13,686 nucleotides of DNA, from NCBI GenBank assembly GCA_018813375.1, contig JAHJBU010000082.1, forward strand, positions 1 through 13,686, read 5' to 3'. The notes under the pieces are model-generated. The model saw only the letters and a program-made list of their open reading frames with translations, made no database searches and was not told where the DNA came from. This DNA comes from Patescibacteria group bacterium (lineage in GTDB: Bacteria; Patescibacteriota; Microgenomatia; UBA1400; PJMF01). This document shows, piece after piece, positions 1-5,591 of this stretch. Position numbers and translations under genes: made by a program. The first letter of the stretch is position 1. Each line of letters starts with the position of its first letter.

Positions 1-45
1 ACCGCTGTATTTTTGAATTCTTTGTAGTTTCTGTGTAGTAGTCAT
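1..45 (-). CDS. 5' end of a truncated gene, unknown product
   Basis: An ATG reads leftward from position 45 and stays open to the window edge, giving MTTTQKLQRIQKYSG (15 codons). It is called a gene because a near-consensus promoter sits immediately upstream (-35 TTGACT at 81-76, 17-bp spacer, -10 TATAAT at 58-53), with only 7 nt between the -10 and the ATG, so the mRNA would be leaderless. The product cannot be identified from 15 residues. The amphipathic start would suit the first helix of an XRE-type HTH protein, which would fit the palindromic sites in its promoter, but that is a guess. It lies downstream of the tRNA-Glu gene on the same strand. Confidence 0.55.
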   Translation of the reverse strand, partial: MTTTQKLQRIQKYSG

Positions 46-52
46 GAATCAA

Positions 53-81
53 ATTATATCTAACTTTATAAAGAAAGTCAA
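53..81 (-). promoter_or_regulatory. Strong sigma-70-type promoter, leaderless
   Basis: On the minus strand, TTGACT (81-76, five of six consensus bases) is followed by a 17-bp spacer and a perfect TATAAT (58-53). The ATG of the truncated gene begins 7 nt after the -10, where transcription would be expected to start. One CTTTATAAAG palindrome lies within the spacer and a second lies just upstream of the -35, so a bound repressor could block it. Confidence 0.75.
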
Positions 82-94
82 TCTTTATAAAGTT
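62..94. repeat. Perfect 12-bp inverted repeat / tandem palindromes
   Basis: AACTTTATAAAG (62-73) and CTTTATAAAGTT (83-94) are exact reverse complements separated by 9 bp. Each arm contains the 10-bp perfect palindrome CTTTATAAAG (64-73 and 83-92), so these are also two direct copies of a palindrome with centres 19 bp apart, close to two helical turns. They flank the -35 of the promoter at 53-81. No U-tract follows on either strand, so a terminator is unlikely; a double operator is the favoured reading. Confidence 0.7.
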
Positions 95-162
95 TTGGAG
101 GGTTATTTTAAGTGGTTCAATGTTGCACTAGGGTATGCAAATCTCTTGAGGAAAAACTCTTG

Positions 163-234
163 TGACCCCACGCGGAATCGAACCGCGGTTGCCAGGATGA
201 GAACCTGGTGTCCTAGCCACTAGACGATGGGGCC
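163..234 (-). tRNA. tRNA-Glu (anticodon CUC)
   Basis: The reverse strand folds as a complete 72-nt cloverleaf. It has a 7-bp acceptor stem (GGCCCCA with TGGGGTC, one G-U pair), a 3-bp D stem (GTC/GAC), an anticodon stem CCAGG/CCTGG round the loop TTCTCAT, a four-base variable loop, and a T arm CGCGG-TTCGATT-CCGCG. The anticodon CTC (201-199) reads GAG. The discriminator base is A. CCA is not encoded (the next bases are CA), so the 3' end must be added enzymatically; a CCA-adding enzyme gene lies at the other end of the window. A TATAAT box 11 bp upstream probably drives it. Confidence 0.96.
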
Positions 235-245
235 TAGGGAGGTTA

Positions 246-251
246 ATTATA
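246..251 (-). promoter_or_regulatory. -10 box of the tRNA-Glu promoter
   Basis: A perfect TATAAT on the minus strand (251-246) lies 11 nt before the first base of the tRNA, implying a leader of about 4-5 nt. The best -35 candidates, about 17 bp upstream near 268-274, match poorly (TTAGGC or ATTAGG). The box overlaps the space just after the stop of the upstream methyltransferase gene, so the tRNA can be transcribed independently of it. Confidence 0.6.
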
Positions 252-253
252 CC

Positions 254-790
254 CTATTTCCTATACAGCCTAATATCACCCAATTGTTTTTTTGGTTCCC
301 ATGTTGGAAACTGAAAAAATACCGAAACTACCTTGCAAGATTTTTTAACCTCATTTTTTAACTTTTTTTCCAATTTACCCATAATTCTTTGTATGCCGTA
401 AATAGTAATAATATCATAATTAGATAGATCCATGCTCCAAAAACTTGCGTGTTTTATTCGTATCCTTTTATTTAACCCAGTTGCTTCAACATTCTCTTTA
501 GCCAGCTTTACATACTTTGGGTCCAGCTCAATCCCTATAGCAGTAATTTTAGGACAAGATTTTACCAAGCCAATTAAAATTCTTCCATCGCCAGAGCCTA
601 GATCAGCAATTTTCATTCCTGGCTTAAGTTGAGCTAGCTGTGTGATTTGTTTAATACGCTTATAACTAGTTGGAGCAAAAAATGGACCCTGGATAATAAC
701 ATAAAACCTAATTAAAGCCCTTTTAAGTTTAAATATTAAAAAAATAATTGCTCCGATGAGAAAAAATAAAAATAAAATTTGAGATAACAT
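254..790 (-). CDS. Membrane-anchored class I SAM methyltransferase, FAM173-like
   Basis: A 178-residue protein with an N-terminal membrane helix (about residues 4-21), a short linker containing the FFAPTS segment (37-42), and a Rossmann methyltransferase domain. The SAM-binding motif I is DLGSGDGR (63-70). The acidic residue after strand beta-2 is Glu88 in GIELDP, and motif IV is near DLSNYDIITIYG (121-132). The membrane anchor, the P(T/S) segment, the DLGSGDGR form of motif I and the short C-terminus resemble the FAM173/ATPSC-KMT family. Eukaryotic members of that family methylate a lysine of the ATP synthase c subunit. The bacterial substrate is unknown, and no ATP synthase gene is nearby. 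The ATG at 790-788 is the only sensible start, and no clear Shine-Dalgarno precedes it. The methyltransferase call is secure; the subfamily is an inference. Confidence 0.85.
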   Translation of the reverse strand: MLSQILFLFFLIGAIIFLIFKLKRALIRFYVIIQGPFFAPTSYKRIKQITQLAQLKPGMKIADLGSGDGRILIGLVKSCPKITAIGIELDPKYVKLAKENVEATGLNKRIRIKHASFWSMDLSNYDIITIYGIQRIMGKLEKKLKNEVKKSCKVVSVFFQFPTWEPKKQLGDIRLYRK

Positions 791-846
791 AGTATTAGCT
801 TAACAGAATATGTTACAGTAGTGAGGTAAAAAAATAGAAAGTTTTT

Positions 847-1170
847 ATGCCTTCAAAAATTGATCCTCAAACCCTAGACCAAGCTTTTGCTCAAGTTAAT
901 GAAGAAGTTTTAAAAATGTTTCTTAAAAAACATAAAGACTATGGTAAGGGCAATATTCTTTCTATAGAAGAGCTTGGTGTTTCTATGCGAATCTTAGAAA
1001 AAGCCGAGCGACTCAAAAATTTGTTAATTAAACAAGGCCAAAATCCAGTCAATGAATCTATTGAAGAAACCTGGATTGATATCGCTACATACGCTATTAT
1101 TGGTGTTTTGTTTCGTCGCGGCCAGTTCCAAAAATTAGATGTAGATAAAAATGCCATGATATCCGTCTAA
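847..1170 (+). CDS. Nmad1/DUF1599-like (MazG-like) small protein
   Basis: A 107-residue soluble, mostly helical protein. The pattern HKDYG (29-33), then RILEKAERLKNLL (48-60), then NESIEETWIDIATYAII (69-85), resembles the DUF1599/Nmad1 family of all-alpha MazG-like proteins. In that fold, acidic residues on the helices (here the E-x-x-E and D of the third motif) bind Mg and a nucleoside triphosphate, so pyrophosphohydrolysis of a (d)NTP is a reasonable but untested role. Relatives are frequent in phages, near nucleotide-modification genes; no phage genes are seen here. It starts 56 bp from the divergent methyltransferase. No good Shine-Dalgarno is visible: GAGGT at 824-828 is too far from the ATG. 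The C-terminal 15 residues look family-specific. Confidence 0.65.
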   Translation: MPSKIDPQTLDQAFAQVNEEVLKMFLKKHKDYGKGNILSIEELGVSMRILEKAERLKNLLIKQGQNPVNESIEETWIDIATYAIIGVLFRRGQFQKLDVDKNAMISV

Positions 1171-1241
1171 AGAATTCTTGCAAAAACTGCTTTAAAAAAA
1201 TCACACTTCCTGTAAGCATCATGCTCTAAGCTTCTTTTTAG

Positions 1242-1249
1242 AAAGGAGG
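1242..1249 (+). promoter_or_regulatory. Strong Shine-Dalgarno (AAAGGAGG)
   Basis: AAAGGAGG stands 8 nt before the ATG at 1258. It is one of the two strongest ribosome binding sites in the window (the other precedes secF), where many genes have none. It fixes the start of the TasA-like gene and suggests high translation of that protein. Confidence 0.85.
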
Positions 1250-1257
1250 AGAGCCAA

Positions 1258-1965
1258 ATGCGTAAAATTATTCTTTCCTTATTTTTAGTATTAGCGAGTG
1301 TCTTTGCAGTCGGACATGGATATGCTCTGTTTCAGGATTTGGTAGTGGCGAAAGACAATAAGTTTTATTCAGGTCAATTTGATCTGCAGATTAGTATCAC
1401 AGATGCTGATGGAGATAATATTGCTGAAACGTCAATTAGTAATTGGTCTGGAAATGTAACCAATGTTTGGAGCACACAGTTAGAATGGACGCCAGGTGAC
1501 ACGATTAGTTCTAAAGTGTTTATTCGTAACACTGGCGATGTTGATGCCGAGTCAGTTTATTTAACCCTAACTGGCCGTACATATTATGGTCTTAAGCACT
1601 TAGATGAAGTAGTGAATCTCATCTCAGCATGGTATGACCGCAATGGCGATGGCATACAAGATGCCAATGAAGATATTTTGCCAGAATTGATTAGTCAATA
1701 TGACACTAATGGCGATGATTTCACACTTTTAGATTTTTATTCCGGAACAGATTTAGTTCATGCCGGAATAGCTTTTGATCTAGAGGCTGGAGCAGAGATA
1801 TTACCAGGATCAGAATCTTATCCCATTAATTCCTTAGGTGGACATGCCGGTCATGGTAAGGGTTTATTTTTGACCTGGGAATATGACCAAGATGCGAGTG
1901 TTAATTATCAAGATGCATGGGTTGAGGTTGATCTAGAGTTTACTGGCGAGCAAGGGACTGATTGA
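1258..1965 (+). CDS. TasA/camelysin-like exported protein with SipW-type signal
   Basis: A 235-residue secreted protein. The N-terminus (MRKIILSLFL, then a hydrophobic core ending GHGYALFQD at 19-27, then a DNKFYSGQFDLQI stretch at 33-45) matches the SipW-dependent signal peptide pattern (A-x-F-x-D, N-x-F-x-x-G-x-x-D-L). Cleavage is likely after Ala23. A TasA-family segment follows: WTPGDTISSKVFIRNTGDVD (78-97), which pairs with the LKPGD...NxG region of TasA. Three acidic loops, DADGDN (49-54), DRNGDGIQDANED (127-139) and DTNGDD (149-154), look like Ca-binding loops. In Bacillus, TasA/CalY proteins form extracellular biofilm fibres and are cleaved by SipW; here the signal peptidase gene is immediately downstream. 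A structural surface or fibre role is inferred. The start is set by AAAGGAGG 8 nt upstream. Confidence 0.82.
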   Translation: MRKIILSLFLVLASVFAVGHGYALFQDLVVAKDNKFYSGQFDLQISITDADGDNIAETSISNWSGNVTNVWSTQLEWTPGDTISSKVFIRNTGDVDAESVYLTLTGRTYYGLKHLDEVVNLISAWYDRNGDGIQDANEDILPELISQYDTNGDDFTLLDFYSGTDLVHAGIAFDLEAGAEILPGSESYPINSLGGHAGHGKGLFLTWEYDQDASVNYQDAWVEVDLEFTGEQGTD

Positions 1966-1967
1966 AA

Positions 1968-2456
1968 ATGAAAAAATTAGGTAAATTCATTAGCAATGCA
2001 GTTTTAATATTAGGGATATTAATCGCCACTTTATTACTGATACCATTGATCCCAGTCGTAGATCAGTGGTATCAGTTGGCGATTGTCAAATCTGCCTCAA
2101 TGGAGCCTCGGCTATCCGTTGGCAGTCTGGCAGTCTATAAGGCACAGTCAGCTTATTATCCTGGTGAAGTAATTGCCTACCAACAGGGTGACGGCGATGA
2201 AGCTAAGTTAGTTATTCACCGGGTAGTAGAAAAGAAAACTCAAAATAAACAAACAGTTTATTTAACACAAGGCGATGCAAATCAATATTTATCTCCTCAG
2301 CCAGTATTTGCAGGACAAGTGAGGGGTAAGTTACTAGGATCAGTATCACAGGCGGGCTATACGCTTAGTTGGTTTAAAAGTAAAACTGGTATTGCAACCA
2401 TGATTTTTATTCCCTTAGCTTTATTGGTTATTAGTGAGTTAACAAAATTGCCATGA
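1968..2456 (+). CDS. Signal peptidase I, SipW/ER-like (Ser-His type)
   Basis: A 162-residue membrane peptidase that removes signal peptides on the outer face of the membrane. It has an N-terminal membrane helix (about 10-30). The nucleophile region is KSASMEP, with Ser44. The box VIHRVV carries His84 where bacterial LepB has Lys, and LTQGDAN carries Asp103. A second hydrophobic helix lies near the C-terminus (about 145-160). The Ser-His arrangement places it with the archaeal/ER/SipW group, and its position directly after a protein with a SipW-type signal indicates a dedicated pair, as in Bacillus sipW-tasA. The ATG at 1968 is preferred; an in-frame TTG at 1962 overlaps the previous stop and would add two residues. 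AAGGG at 1952-1956 could serve either start. Its end overlaps the next gene by 4 nt (ATGA). Confidence 0.9.
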   Translation: MKKLGKFISNAVLILGILIATLLLIPLIPVVDQWYQLAIVKSASMEPRLSVGSLAVYKAQSAYYPGEVIAYQQGDGDEAKLVIHRVVEKKTQNKQTVYLTQGDANQYLSPQPVFAGQVRGKLLGSVSQAGYTLSWFKSKTGIATMIFIPLALLVISELTKLP

Positions 2457-3478
2457 GATTGATTTTAGTTTTAGGTTTATTGCTGGTGGGGGTTTTAGAA
2501 ATACCACTGTTTTATGATCTAGAAATTAATCAAATAAATAATGGAGAGGTGAAGGGAGGGGAGGTTAAACTTCAAAATCCTGCAGTCCAGAGCGGTTCTC
2601 CCTCACCGCCTTCTCTTTCATCCCCTTTTCCCTCGCTTCTACCTTTATCACCCCTACCTTCGTCACCTCCCCCGAGTTTAATTCCAGCCTCACCTCAGCC
2701 TTTACAGGCCATTTTTTCTAAAACCACACTAAAAACTACATTAAAAACCACGCCAGAAATTACGCCCGAAACCACGCCAGAAATTTTTTTATTAAATAAA
2801 AAAACAAAGTTAAAAGATGAGGAGTTAAAGTTAAATTTTCCCAACCTTGACTCCAATCAAAGCTGGTTGCTTTATATAGAGTACAATTTAATTTCTGTGG
2901 AGGATCTATTAGGATTTGATGATCCTGGTTTTACAGTTTATATTGATGATCAATTGGCCTATCAACAATCTGCTTTTGAGACTGGGACTAAGATTATTAG
3001 TTTCAACCCGAAATTTTTTTCTAACCAACCACAAACTTTAACTATTTGGAGTGGCAACAGCGGTGATGAGCTTAAAAATACCTATGCTGTTATTAATAGT
3101 ATTAAGTTAATCTCCCAAAGTACTCGTAGCATTATAGAAACAGAACCAATTAATGACTTGGTTATTACTGTGGATAGTGCTGAGTATCTAACTTTAGAAT
3201 GGATTGCTCCTCAAACCGATGGTCAAAATTTAAATAGAGTTTTAGCCTATGACATTCGTTACTCATCTAACTTAATAACTCAGGAAAATTGGTCTCAGGC
3301 TCAGCTAGCAGAAATATTTTTACCTCAAGACTTTTCTCCGCAATCTCCAGGTATTGAAGAAATTATCCTTATTAAAGCTCCTCTTATTGATTTTGGCTAT
3401 ATTACCATACGCAGTATTGATTCATCTGGCCAGATTTCACCTCTAGGAACGAGCGTTTTATTTAACAGTTCCATTTAA
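2453..3478 (+). CDS. Stalked surface protein, beta-sandwich plus FN3-like domain
   Basis: A 341-residue exported protein, translationally coupled (ATGA) to the signal peptidase. It has an N-terminal hydrophobic segment (2-20), then a Pro/Ser-rich stretch (49-84) and Thr/Pro/Glu repeats (91-110) that look like an extended stalk. A predicted beta-sandwich (about 128-222) contains LGFDDPGFTVYID and TLTIWSGNSGDELKNTYAVI, reminiscent of carbohydrate-binding or choice-of-anchor domains in bacterial surface proteins. A fibronectin type III-like domain (about 231-335) begins PINDLVITVDSAEYLTLEW. No sortase motif or C-terminal anchor is visible. The segment LFYDLEINQINNGEVKGGEV after the hydrophobic core loosely echoes the SipW-type pattern of the TasA-like protein, so it may be a second substrate. 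A matrix or adhesion role is inferred from architecture and neighbours only. Confidence 0.7.
   Translation: MRLILVLGLLLVGVLEIPLFYDLEINQINNGEVKGGEVKLQNPAVQSGSPSPPSLSSPFPSLLPLSPLPSSPPPSLIPASPQPLQAIFSKTTLKTTLKTTPEITPETTPEIFLLNKKTKLKDEELKLNFPNLDSNQSWLLYIEYNLISVEDLLGFDDPGFTVYIDDQLAYQQSAFETGTKIISFNPKFFSNQPQTLTIWSGNSGDELKNTYAVINSIKLISQSTRSIIETEPINDLVITVDSAEYLTLEWIAPQTDGQNLNRVLAYDIRYSSNLITQENWSQAQLAEIFLPQDFSPQSPGIEEIILIKAPLIDFGYITIRSIDSSGQISPLGTSVLFNSSI
2543..2673 (+). other. GC-rich, strand-asymmetric low-complexity patch
   Basis: Within the stalk-coding part of the surface-protein gene, a purine run (GGAGAGGTGAAGGGAGGGG..., 2543-2564) is followed by a long C/T-rich run (about 2599-2673). The composition contrasts sharply with the AT-rich surroundings. 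GGGGAGGT (2558-2565) and ACCTCCCC (2665-2672) are exact complements and could pair in the mRNA. The C/T run encodes the Pro/Ser-rich stalk. Confidence 0.6.
2746..2785 (+). repeat. Short tandem repeat coding TTPE-type units
   Basis: AACCACGCCAGAAATT occurs at 2746-2761 and again at 2770-2785, with a diverged 12-bp unit between. In protein it gives four-residue units (KTTL, KTTL, KTTP, EITP, ETTP) in the stalk. The 12-bp unit size keeps the reading frame when copies are gained or lost. Confidence 0.7.
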
Positions 3479-3490
3479 CCTTAATTTGAT

Positions 3491-3513
3491 ACAGCAATTT
3501 ACACAGCAATTTA
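3491..3513. repeat. Tandem 11-bp direct repeat in a gene gap
   Basis: ACAGCAATTTA occurs twice (3491-3501 and 3503-3513), in the 68-bp gap between the surface-protein gene and the CAP-domain gene. It may be a small operator or chance in AT-rich DNA. No convincing terminator or usable promoter was seen in this gap. Confidence 0.45.
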
Positions 3514-3546
3514 ACCTCTTGAGTTTTATTTAGCTTTTACTGCATA

Positions 3547-4470
3547 ATGGAGTACGTGAGAAAACTTTCTGACATTCTAGCCCATATTTTTCATCCAAGG
3601 CGTTCTAATAATCACAGACCTCGTCTACTTCATCCTGAGTCTTTATTTTCTTTGGTCTTAGTAGCTAGCGGTTTTATGGCCTTATTACATCTTTTTTCTG
3701 GATTAACTAGTACTAATGGAAATATTCTTGGTTATGCCTCTACTATTACTCCTAGGCAAGTAGTTGAGATTACCAATTTAGAACGAGAAAAACTTGGTCT
3801 GGATCCACTGGTACTTAATCAAAGTTTGGTCGAGGCAGCTCTATCCAAAGGACAAGATATGTTTACTGATCAATATTGGTCTCACACTGCCCCGGATGGC
3901 TTAGAACCCTGGTATTTTATTAAGCAGGCAGGGTATCAATATCAGATAGCTGGAGAGAACTTGGCCAGAGATTTTTCAAATACTGAAAGTATGATGGTGG
4001 CTTGGATGGCTTCACCAACTCATCGAGCTAACATTGTTAACTCTAAATATAACGAGATTGGAATAGCAGTCATTGATGGTAGTCTAGAAGGTTATGAAAC
4101 AACATTGGTGGTCCAGATGTTTGGGTCTCAAACAAGGCCTGGGACTAAACCAATATTGGGAGATGGCGATGAGGCAAAGACTATTCAAACTTCGGGTGAT
4201 GCAGTTAAGCGTTCTCAGACTTTAGTTTTGGCTAGTTTGTTAGTTCCTGGGGGTGTAGTTGAATCTCCGCCATTATTTACCCCACTTCAACTAACAAAAG
4301 CTTTTTTTCTAGCAGTTATTATGTTAATTATTGGTACTTTAGTTTATGACACATTTGTAATCGGACACCATAGCACCGTTCGCTTGGTTGGAAAAAATCT
4401 AGCACACATATTTTTATTAATGGCAGTGATGTATTTAGTAATCTTTTTTAAGGGAGGGGTTGTAGGATAG
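3547..4470 (+). CDS. Membrane-anchored CAP-domain (YkwD/SCP-like) protein
   Basis: A 307-residue protein with an N-terminal membrane helix (about 32-52), an extracytoplasmic CAP domain (about 68-196) and two C-terminal membrane helices (about 250-270 and 285-302). The CAP fold shows its usual residues: His113 in YWSHTAPDG, Glu137 in AGENLA, His159 in SPTHRANIVN and Glu170 in YNEIGIAV, which together would form the CAP cavity. Bacterial CAP proteins are generally secreted and their activity is mostly unknown. The extra C-terminal helices would tether both ends of the domain to the membrane, which is unusual for short bacterial CAP proteins. Start ATG 3547 is chosen because it includes the first helix; no Shine-Dalgarno is visible. 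It ends 4 nt before the next gene. Confidence 0.88.
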   Translation: MEYVRKLSDILAHIFHPRRSNNHRPRLLHPESLFSLVLVASGFMALLHLFSGLTSTNGNILGYASTITPRQVVEITNLEREKLGLDPLVLNQSLVEAALSKGQDMFTDQYWSHTAPDGLEPWYFIKQAGYQYQIAGENLARDFSNTESMMVAWMASPTHRANIVNSKYNEIGIAVIDGSLEGYETTLVVQMFGSQTRPGTKPILGDGDEAKTIQTSGDAVKRSQTLVLASLLVPGGVVESPPLFTPLQLTKAFFLAVIMLIIGTLVYDTFVIGHHSTVRLVGKNLAHIFLLMAVMYLVIFFKGGVVG

Positions 4471-4474
4471 TCAA

Positions 4475-4732
4475 ATGATAAAAGAGTTAAATAAACACAA
4501 GTTAGCTTATTTGGTTTTAGCTGTAGGGTTAGTTTTGGGGGTGGTATTATTCTTAGGGGCTTGGCCTGATCGTCGTTTGCAAAGAATTGTGGCGATTGGG
4601 ATTTCAATTTTTTATTTGCTTTGGGGAATATCGACTCATTTTAAATCTAATCAGATTGATAAAAAAATTGTACTAGAGTATGCGGGAGTAGGAGCTTTAG
4701 CGGGGTTGTTGTTAGTTTTAGTAACACTCTAA
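4475..4732 (+). CDS. Small three-helix membrane protein, unknown function
   Basis: An 85-residue, strongly hydrophobic protein with probable membrane helices at about 10-29, 37-55 and 68-85, and a basic loop PDRRLQR (31-37) between the first two. No catalytic motif is visible. AGGA at 4464-4467, inside the end of the previous gene, stands 7 nt before the ATG. The 4-nt gap to the CAP gene indicates co-transcription and perhaps coupled function in the membrane. The family is not recognised. Confidence 0.75.
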   Translation: MIKELNKHKLAYLVLAVGLVLGVVLFLGAWPDRRLQRIVAIGISIFYLLWGISTHFKSNQIDKKIVLEYAGVGALAGLLLVLVTL

Positions 4733-4751
4733 AGCAAGTCTATTTAAATTT

Positions 4752-5591
4752 ATGATTTTGATTAATAATTTTTTTCTAGCAGTAATTATTTTTTTTTCTT
4801 TGATGGCTAGGTCTGGGCAAGTTTTAGCTCAAGAAGAGCCTGCTATTCAAGATTCTAAAATGGTTTTTGAAACTCAATCTTTTTCTCAAGACATCAGACA
4901 ATTAACTCTACAGTATCGTGGAGAACTAGAAGAGTATCGTAAAGCTGAACAAGAATACAATATACTTAAGCAACAATATCAACAATTAGGAACACTAGTT
5001 TCTCTAGAGAAGGCAGTTAGAGCTACACAAGAAGCAATGGTGGTTAGAGCTAGAGTGCTACAAACTTATGTAAGGTTGTTACGCTTCTATCTACTTTCTC
5101 AAGCTGGAATAGAATTGCCTCAAAAACAAGTAGCCGAGCAAAATTTATTGGATACTTTAAGTAAAATTGAACAACATCAGCAAGAATTAATAGAGCCTCT
5201 TGATAAGCTTCAGATGAGGCAAGCAGTATTTGATTTTCAAGAATTAAGTATGGTGATTGAGGAGTCAGTTTATCGAGTGTTTTCACTTTTGGCTGTTGGC
5301 AAACTACAAACAGTTCATGATAAAGCCATTGTTCTTAAAGAAGATATGAAAGACCAGCTTGCTACTGCTGGGGGAGCGCTTAAGTTAGCTGAAAGACAGC
5401 GATCTTTTGATGAAACAGATCGAGTATTAAATAGTTTGAAAAGCAGTTTTGATAAAGCAGAGGCTGTTTTTGTTGATTCTCATAGAATTAGCTACAAAGG
5501 TGTATATAAAAGCAACAACAATCAATTGAGTTTAATTTATTCATCGCTATCTAAAGCACTAGTGTTTTTAGGGGAATTACTTAAGATATGA
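4752..5591 (+). CDS. Exported helical (coiled-coil) protein, unknown function
   Basis: A 279-residue protein with a signal peptide (hydrophobic core 5-18, likely cleavage VLA-QEE after Ala26). The mature part is almost entirely helical and rich in Gln, Glu, Lys and Leu, with heptad-like stretches at about 45-80 (RGELEEYRKAEQEYNILK), 130-175 and 190-235. No enzyme motif is seen. It may be an elongated periplasmic-space or cell-surface scaffold. A conventional signal peptide, rather than the SipW type, implies processing by another signal peptidase or retention as an anchor. It overlaps the next gene by 4 nt (ATGA), so the two products probably act together. Confidence 0.75.
   Translation: MILINNFFLAVIIFFSLMARSGQVLAQEEPAIQDSKMVFETQSFSQDIRQLTLQYRGELEEYRKAEQEYNILKQQYQQLGTLVSLEKAVRATQEAMVVRARVLQTYVRLLRFYLLSQAGIELPQKQVAEQNLLDTLSKIEQHQQELIEPLDKLQMRQAVFDFQELSMVIEESVYRVFSLLAVGKLQTVHDKAIVLKEDMKDQLATAGGALKLAERQRSFDETDRVLNSLKSSFDKAEAVFVDSHRISYKGVYKSNNNQLSLIYSSLSKALVFLGELLKI

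Noticed and set aside
123..160. Terminator downstream of tRNA-Glu (TTGCA...TGCAA and the CTCTTGAG palindrome)
   Set aside because: The 5-bp stem is weak and not followed by a U-tract on the minus strand, and the CTCTTGAG palindrome has no loop.
1214..1241. Intrinsic terminator before the TasA-like gene (AAGCATCATGCT...CTTCTTTTT)
   Set aside because: Possible stems are only 3-4 bp, or would have impossibly short loops, despite the T-rich end.
3519..3548. Promoter TTGAGT-18-CATAAT before the CAP-domain gene
   Set aside because: The -10 would overlap the ATG at 3547, so its transcript would lack the start codon and the N-terminal region; the next in-frame Met is within the first membrane helix.
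4769..4797. Two T-runs (7 and 9) in the signal-peptide part of the exported coiled-coil gene, as a phase-variation switch
   Set aside because: Such runs are common in AT-rich DNA coding for hydrophobic residues; a single sequence gives no evidence of length variation.
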